In this document: one piece after another, positions 8,001 to 10,290 of the stretch
Layout of the letters: each line of letters starts with the position of its first letter
Position numbering within the stretch: the first letter of the stretch is position 1
Source: Acidobacteriota bacterium
GTDB taxonomy: Bacteria; Acidobacteriota; Terriglobia; Terriglobales; Acidobacteriaceae
Assembly (NCBI GenBank): GCA_021811745.1
Contig: JAJZNH010000007.1
Span: forward strand, 1-10,290
DNA length: 10,290 bases
Reading direction: 5' to 3'
Notes under the pieces: generated by a model
What the model saw: the letters and a program-made list of their open reading frames with translations, nothing else
What the model was told of the DNA's origin: nothing
The model's database searches: none
Position numbers and translations under genes: made by a program

Positions 8001-8570
8001 TTTGCGCATCCGCGCCAGCACAAACGCGTCAATCGGCGTCTTCACCCACGGATCGTGCGCTGTCGACGCCGGCAATGGCGGCCGTACCGGCTTCTCAAAC
8101 GCCCAGTGCGGGCGATACACCGCGCCCTCGCGGATCCACTCTTTCAGGATCGCGATTTCCGCGGGCTTCATCGGCTTGGCCTCGCCCTGCGGATTCTGCG
8201 GCATCAGGTAGTGCGGATCCTTTGACTCGATGCGCTTGATCAGCTCGCTGCGCTCCGGATGGAAAGGAACAATGGCGTCGGGATGCCCTGGCCGCTTGGC
8301 CATCGCGTCTTCGCCCACGTCCAGCCGCAGCCCCGCCTTCCGCATTTCGGGATCGGGGCCATGGCAACTGAAACAGTTGCTGGCCAGGATCGGCTGCACA
8401 TCCTGATTGAAATCCAGATGCCGCCCAGACGCCTGCGCCTCCCGGCTATGGCAGCCGGTCGCTGCCGCAAATAACGGGAGCAGCAACACCAGACCCGTCC
8501 ATCGCGTGGCTTGATTGAGGGATACCCTTGGCCTGGAGGAAAGGAATGCAGTTCGATGAGCCGGTTCCAC
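5094..8570 (-). CDS. PSD1 protein: planctomycete cytochrome c + DUF1549 + LamG + DUF1553, probable lipoprotein
   Basis: This 1158-residue protein is the first gene of the operon. A Sec-type signal (hydrophobic 27-38) ends at a lipobox-like ATGC, so Cys40 may be lipidated. The PSCyt1 domain (about 50-150) has CFSCH (66-70) and a probable axial Met in HYLMPQNPQG (120-129). DUF1549 (about 175-390) contains a second CxxCH, CAVCHDHKFDP (358-368). A LamG/concanavalin-like region (about 455-740, e.g. WYHVFFTYDGSGKASGVKIYIDG split around 658-680) sits between the two DUF halves. DUF1553 (about 845-1110) includes TVNRMWSEVFGTGIVDTTEDFG (864-885) and CTRRQRTDTPLQALVTMDD (1037-1055). Such proteins are predicted envelope redox proteins of unknown reaction; LamG domains commonly bind glycans. 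The start is GTG, 10 nt from AGGAG, with no in-frame ATG nearby. A Lys/Pro-rich insert interrupts the LamG region (about 575-645). Family assignment is firm; function is inferred. Confidence 0.94.
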   Translation of the reverse strand: MEPAHRTAFLSSRPRVSLNQATRWTGLVLLLPLFAAATGCHSREAQASGRHLDFNQDVQPILASNCFSCHGPDPEMRKAGLRLDVGEDAMAKRPGHPDAIVPFHPERSELIKRIESKDPHYLMPQNPQGEAKPMKPAEIAILKEWIREGAVYRPHWAFEKPVRPPLPASTAHDPWVKTPIDAFVLARMRKDGLHPSPEADRRTLIRRVTLDLTGLLPTPAEVNAFVNDKRPDAYERLVDNLLARPSFGEQRARYWLDYARYADTYGLHLDDARDIWPYRDYVIRAFNQNKPFDQFAMEQIAGDMMPATTIDPLIASGYVRLGVSSNEGGTIPEELRVNIARERTEAYGATFLGLTVGCAVCHDHKFDPTTQKDFYSLSAFFNNIDEVPFNGDRPVWKPVARIPTPQHTAAYDQVLAKRSELAEQMRSMQVSERMLVTRWIASRQNPALPVSTDKLLLRLRLDEGGGEVLKNSAPHAQTASFPIGKVKPEWGETTWLWPDFRMETNTRVMLGQTGDFDSNQAFSSGGWIMLRSAPNYIVENTSGALISKMDTTQHNRGWDLSIRKGILSVDLVNETPKIAPLPDSPVRKGLRTDEKFSFPTPDDLTPKELAPGKQPIHHKPEKKEQAKKKKTAPEPKDNTPQIAIKVSTVDLLPVDGRWYHVFFTYDGSGKASGVKIYIDGVQARTRVVTDALDGKTIRTKAPMQLGWRYPDATPVQETRYQDVRLYGRALSPDEVKRLPFEDYVAELTAKPTSQWNLDQWHVVSQFYLNSVNPNYRALQNQIGALDEQLDRLSRGGPLSMVSWEKPTIAYADVLTRGVYSARVERVEANTPHFLPPLPAGVPHDRLALARWTVSPDNPLTARATVNRMWSEVFGTGIVDTTEDFGIMGDRPTNPQLLDWLAVEFRESGWNMKHMYKLMVMSAAYRQAARSTPEQLSKDPRNLLLSHGPRFRMDAEMLRDIALQSSGLLVNRIGGPSVKPYQPANVWEQVSYPASDTLNYAQDHGEALYRRSLYSYWKRMAILPDMDAFDAPMRDVVCTRRQRTDTPLQALVTMDDEQWVEAARGLAQRVILQGGRETPQRLRLMSEILLAHDPTPRMTSVLSSSLAQMKRHYEADPQDARKLIAVGEKKADAAIPAPELAAWTMVASEMLNLDETLNK

Positions 8571-8624
8571 GGGAAATGGACTCCTGAACTCGGCGGCCGC
8601 ATGTCGCCGAATGAATTCCGCGCA

Positions 8625-8676
8625 TCGTGCGAAGTCGTGCCTGAAGTCGTCGTGCCTTGAAATATCGTGCTTGAAT
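8625..8676 (-). repeat. Four degenerate repeats in the operon leader
   Basis: Four copies of TCGTGC followed by a (c/t)tgaa-like tail start at 8625, 8635, 8650 and 8665, the last three spaced exactly 15 bp. Read in the direction of the operon they are GATTCAAGCACGA, TTTCAAGGCACGA, CTTCAGGCACGA and CTTCGCACGA, consensus roughly YTTCARGCACGA. They lie inside the predicted 5' leader, between the promoter (8711-8740) and the GTG start (8570). They could be a repeated protein-binding site on DNA or RNA, or a product of slippage. Nothing here identifies the regulator. Confidence 0.6.
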
Positions 8677-8710
8677 CGGGGAAGAGCGCAGCCCGCGCGC
8701 TAGGTGATCC

Positions 8711-8740
8711 ATTATAGCAACGCAAAAACAAATCTGTCAG
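8711..8740 (-). promoter_or_regulatory. Sigma-70-like promoter of the PSD1-DUF1501-DUF2231-NHL operon
   Basis: On the minus strand a -35 box CTGACA (8740-8735, five of six to TTGACA) is followed after 18 nt by a perfect -10 box TATAAT (8716-8711), preceded by TTGC. Transcription would start near 8704, giving a leader of about 134 nt before the GTG at 8570. This is the best promoter match I found in the window, and it faces the operon. Its position in the divergent spacer with the ROK remnant suggests the spacer once controlled genes on both sides. Confidence 0.75.
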
Positions 8741-8838
8741 TATCCTGAAACAAGCATCAGAATATGATTACAAACAAGCGCCGGTTGGGAGGCTCATCTC
8801 GCTAGGCCGAAGAATGCCCCCCGCGTACGATGGAGGCA

Positions 8839-8910
8839 ATGACCAACCAAGCCATTGCCGGCGTGGATATCGGCGGTACCAAGACGGCCGGCACAGATCT
8901 CAGGGTCTGA
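8839..8910 (+). pseudogene. N-terminal remnant of a ROK-family sugar kinase/regulator gene
   Basis: A GGAGG (8832-8836) precedes an ATG at 8839, and the 23-codon frame encodes MTNQAIAGVDIGGTKTAG followed by TDLRV and a TGA. The stretch AIAGVDIGGTKTA is the signature N-terminal phosphate-binding motif of ROK proteins (glucokinases, fructokinases, N-acetylmannosamine kinases), which are about 300 residues long. Downstream, in all three plus frames, I find no further ROK motifs such as the GHxxxxxxGxxCxCGxxGCxE zinc region. The gene therefore survives only as a 5' stub whose rest was deleted or replaced. A functional micropeptide is unlikely but not excluded. Its orientation matches the downstream hydrolase gene, consistent with a former carbohydrate cluster. 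Confidence 0.8.
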
Positions 8911-9005
8911 TAACACTCCATGGTCGCCATCCGCCCAGCGAGTGTTCACAGACCATAGTTCGCACAAAATTCAATTGCCGCCAATCGCCAAATCGCTCCC
9001 TGAGA

Positions 9006-9030
9006 CGGCCACGGCTCCGAGTCGTGGCCG
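9006..9030. other. Near-perfect 11-bp hairpin/dyad
   Basis: The arms CGGCCACGGCT (9006-9016) and AGTCGTGGCCG (9020-9030) pair over 11 positions with a single G-U and a 3-nt CCG loop. No T-run follows on either strand (plus continues GACGGTCTATAAATT), so it is not an intrinsic terminator. As DNA it could be a regulator's dyad operator upstream of the hydrolase gene; as RNA it would be a stable leader hairpin. The structure is certain; the role is unknown. Confidence 0.5.
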
Positions 9031-9095
9031 GACGGTCTATAAATTGGAAGTACACACCGGAAAGCCATTGCGGCGCTTTGAGTAGGAAACGGACT

Positions 9096-9214
9096 CTAAG
9101 GCGGTTCTCCAATTTCTATCGAGTCACCAAAATCCTGCAGGGTGGCCTTTTTTTGAGGAAAACGCCACTTGATCGCCTCGGCCTCGCTCGACACCAATTG
9201 GAGAACCGCTTCAG
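9096..9214. repeat. 119-bp element with 14-bp perfect (19-position imperfect) terminal inverted repeats
   Basis: GCGGTTCTCCAATT (9101-9114) is exactly inverted as AATTGGAGAACCGC (9196-9209). The pairing extends outward to 9096/9214 with one G-U and one A-C mismatch, so 18 of 19 positions pair in RNA. Inside, CGAG (9120-9123) can pair with CTCG (9187-9190), and GTGGC (9142-9146) with GCCAC (9164-9168) plus TTTT/AAAA. No obvious target-site duplication flanks it. It is either a miniature, transposase-less mobile element (MITE/REP-like) or a structured leader RNA of the following gene. It contains no plausible coding frame. Confidence 0.6.
9123..9154 (+). terminator. Candidate attenuator terminator with U7 tract, upstream of the hydrolase gene
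   Basis: GTCACC (9123-9128) can pair with GGTGGC (9141-9146) over six positions including one G-U, with a 12-nt loop, and is followed after one C by seven T (9148-9154). The stem is short for an intrinsic terminator. The same GTGGC can instead pair with GCCAC (9164-9168), which also captures the T-run with AAAA (9159-9162). The two folds exclude each other, as in attenuation. It lies about 90 nt before the hydrolase start. Support is structural only. Confidence 0.35.
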
Positions 9215-9246
9215 CGAACAGTGCGCCTAGAGCGCGGGAGGCAGAT

Positions 9247-10290
9247 ATGAGCAACGGAAAATTCTCGCGGCGCAGTTTTGTGGTGGCGGGGGCAGCAGGG
9301 GCCGCAACGCTTGGATCCATGCGGAGGGTGTTTGCCGCGCAGCAGGATACGGCAGCGCACACGGCGCACATGTGGGAGAAGCAGGAGATCGTGCTGCATT
9401 CCGAACGCAAGTTCGCCAATCCCTATACCGACGCCACGGTCTGGGTGGATTTGAGCGGTCCGGGATTCCACAAGCGCGTGTACGGCTTCTGGAACGGCGG
9501 CAATGAATTTTGCGTGCGGGTGCTGGCCACGGCGCCCGGAGTGTGGCACTGGCGCAGCGGCTCTGAGCCGGGCGATGCCGGATTGAGCGGCAAGCAGGGC
9601 TCGTTCCAGGCGATCGAATGGACCGAGGCCGAAATGCAGGAGAATCCGCTGCGGCGTGGATTGTTGCGCTCCACACCCAACCACCATGCCCTCGAAACCG
9701 CCGATGGCACGCCCTTCTTCGTGCTCGGCGATACCTGGTGGGCGCTGGGAACCAATCGCTACCCCTGGTACGACGACGACACCGAGCGGCCCATCGGCCC
9801 CACCGCCGGCTTCAAGGACTATGTGCGCTACCGCAAGGCGCAGGGATACAACTGGGTCAACATGCTTGCCGCGTTTCCCAACTGGGAGACCGATGGAAAG
9901 CCCTGGCACATCGTCACCCCGGCCGGCACCACGGTGCGCTCGGCGTGGGAGGAGTTCGGCACCGGCAGCGCGAAGAATATGGACAACGAGGGCGGCCGCC
10001 CTTTCGAGTTTCCCGGCAAAGTGCCCGGATACGAAAACATCTTTCCGGACGTTGACCGCGTCAATCCCGAGTACTTCAAATACATCGATCGCAAAATCGA
10101 CTACCTGAATGCGAACGGGTTTGTGCCGTTCATTGAAGTTTCGCGGCGCGACGCCAGCGAGCTTTGGAAGAAGTACTACAACTGGCCGGAGTCGTACGCG
10201 CGCTTTATCCAATATGTATGGGCGCGCTACCAGGCGAACAACACGGTGCTGAGCCCCATCCACCTCGACATTATTCAGGAGAGCATCACG
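9247..10290 (+). CDS. Tat-exported DUF5060/DUF4038-type (apiosidase-like) glycoside hydrolase, 3' end beyond window
   Basis: The frame is open from ATG 9247 to the last base (348 codons, incomplete). GGGAGG (9236-9241) lies 5 nt before the start. Residues 7-30 form a twin-arginine signal (SRRSFVVAGAAGAATLG). Residues about 41-125 resemble DUF5060, an N-terminal beta-sandwich of glycoside hydrolases (KFANPYTDATVWVDLSGPG, then YGFWNGGNEFCVRVLATAPG, then VWHWRS). From about 135 a DUF4038/GH140-like barrel begins (GTPFFVLGDTWWAL 154-167; KDYVRYRKAQGYNWVNMLAAFPNW; GFVPFIEVSRRD about 291-302; ARYQANN 326-332). The family includes apiosidases acting on pectin side chains and related enzymes. The segment after ARYQANN reads TVLSPIHLDIIQES rather than the usual NVVW...NE, so this may be a divergent subgroup. 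Probable role: extracytoplasmic plant-glycan breakdown. It is divergent from the operon and preceded by structured leader DNA. Confidence 0.85.
   Translation, partial: MSNGKFSRRSFVVAGAAGAATLGSMRRVFAAQQDTAAHTAHMWEKQEIVLHSERKFANPYTDATVWVDLSGPGFHKRVYGFWNGGNEFCVRVLATAPGVWHWRSGSEPGDAGLSGKQGSFQAIEWTEAEMQENPLRRGLLRSTPNHHALETADGTPFFVLGDTWWALGTNRYPWYDDDTERPIGPTAGFKDYVRYRKAQGYNWVNMLAAFPNWETDGKPWHIVTPAGTTVRSAWEEFGTGSAKNMDNEGGRPFEFPGKVPGYENIFPDVDRVNPEYFKYIDRKIDYLNANGFVPFIEVSRRDASELWKKYYNWPESYARFIQYVWARYQANNTVLSPIHLDIIQESIT

Larger units (their letters stand above)
8911..9246. other. Non-coding replacement segment between the ROK stub and the hydrolase gene
   Basis: These 336 bases hold no recognisable protein. 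The open frames crossing them (for example plus 8814-9230 and minus 8900-9112) lack family motifs and good start signals. The segment is dominated by two structured dyads, the hairpin at 9006-9030 and the long inverted-repeat element at 9096-9214. It ends in the Shine-Dalgarno GGGAGG (9236-9241) of the next gene. A TATAAA at 9038 has no acceptable -35 partner. Its abrupt start right after the ROK motif suggests an insertion or deletion joint near 8895-8910. Confidence 0.55.

Noticed and set aside
5562..8225. Very long plus-strand open frame (887 codons) opposite the PSD1 gene
   Set aside because: It is antisense to a gene with unmistakable domain motifs. Its translation is rich in His, Arg and Gln with no domain signature, as expected from the shadow of a GC-rich gene.
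9038..9043. TATAAA as a -10 box for the hydrolase gene
   Set aside because: The hexamer 17 nt upstream (CTCCGA) does not match a -35 box and there is no extended -10, so support is too weak for a promoter call.
8855..9230. Plus-strand frames continuing from the ROK stub by frameshift
   Set aside because: Reading on in the other two frames shows no further ROK motifs, so a simple frameshift does not explain the truncation.
9211..10263. Minus-strand open frame (350 codons) opposite the hydrolase gene
   Set aside because: The plus-strand frame has a Shine-Dalgarno, Tat signal and DUF5060/DUF4038 motifs over the same bases; the minus frame has none.

Overview
The window looks like a chromosomal segment of a GC-rich, soil-type bacterium. 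The best guess is Acidobacteriota, because genes of the DUF1501, PSD1 (DUF1549/DUF1553) and planctomycete-type cytochrome c families, together with Tat-exported glycan enzymes, are typical of that phylum. Planctomycetota and Verrucomicrobiota are the alternatives. Sigma-70-like promoter boxes and clear Shine-Dalgarno sequences fit a bacterium. No rRNA, tRNA, CRISPR array or intact transposase is visible.

Layout. The left edge (1-584, minus strand) holds most of an SRAP-family (YedK/HMCES-like) DNA-protein crosslink repair gene, cut off by the window end. An apparently gene-free stretch follows (585-1004) with a strong 14-bp-paired stem-loop. The core of the window is one tight minus-strand operon read from 8570 down to 1005. 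In order it encodes a lipoprotein-like PSD1 protein with c-heme sites and an internal LamG domain, a Tat-exported DUF1501 protein, a polytopic DUF2231 / cytochrome c / leucine-rich-repeat fusion, and a Tat-exported NHL-type beta-propeller. Junctions are a 14-nt gap and two 4-nt start/stop overlaps, so translation is probably coupled. A well-formed promoter (-35 CTGACA, 18-nt spacer, -10 TATAAT) sits at 8740-8711. Its leader of about 134 nt carries four copies of a short degenerate repeat.

Divergently, on the plus strand, there is a 23-codon remnant of a ROK-family sugar kinase (Shine-Dalgarno, start codon and DIGGTK motif, then a stop). Next come about 340 bp of non-coding DNA holding two elaborate inverted-repeat structures, one of which contains a nested terminator/antiterminator-like pair. 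Last is a Tat-exported DUF5060/DUF4038 glycoside-hydrolase-like gene (9247 onward) that runs off the right edge.

How the parts may work together. All four operon products should act in or on the cell envelope. Two carry c-type haem motifs and are predicted to use the Sec route; the two without haem sites have twin-arginine signals. This suggests an envelope redox assembly in which the DUF2231 membrane domain may link the periplasmic haem proteins to the membrane. The DUF1501 protein (alkaline phosphatase/sulfatase clan) and the LamG domain hint at a glycan or sulfated substrate. The nearby hydrolase and ROK remnant fit a carbohydrate-use neighbourhood. The biochemical role of this four-gene set is not established, and it is the best candidate here for an undescribed system.
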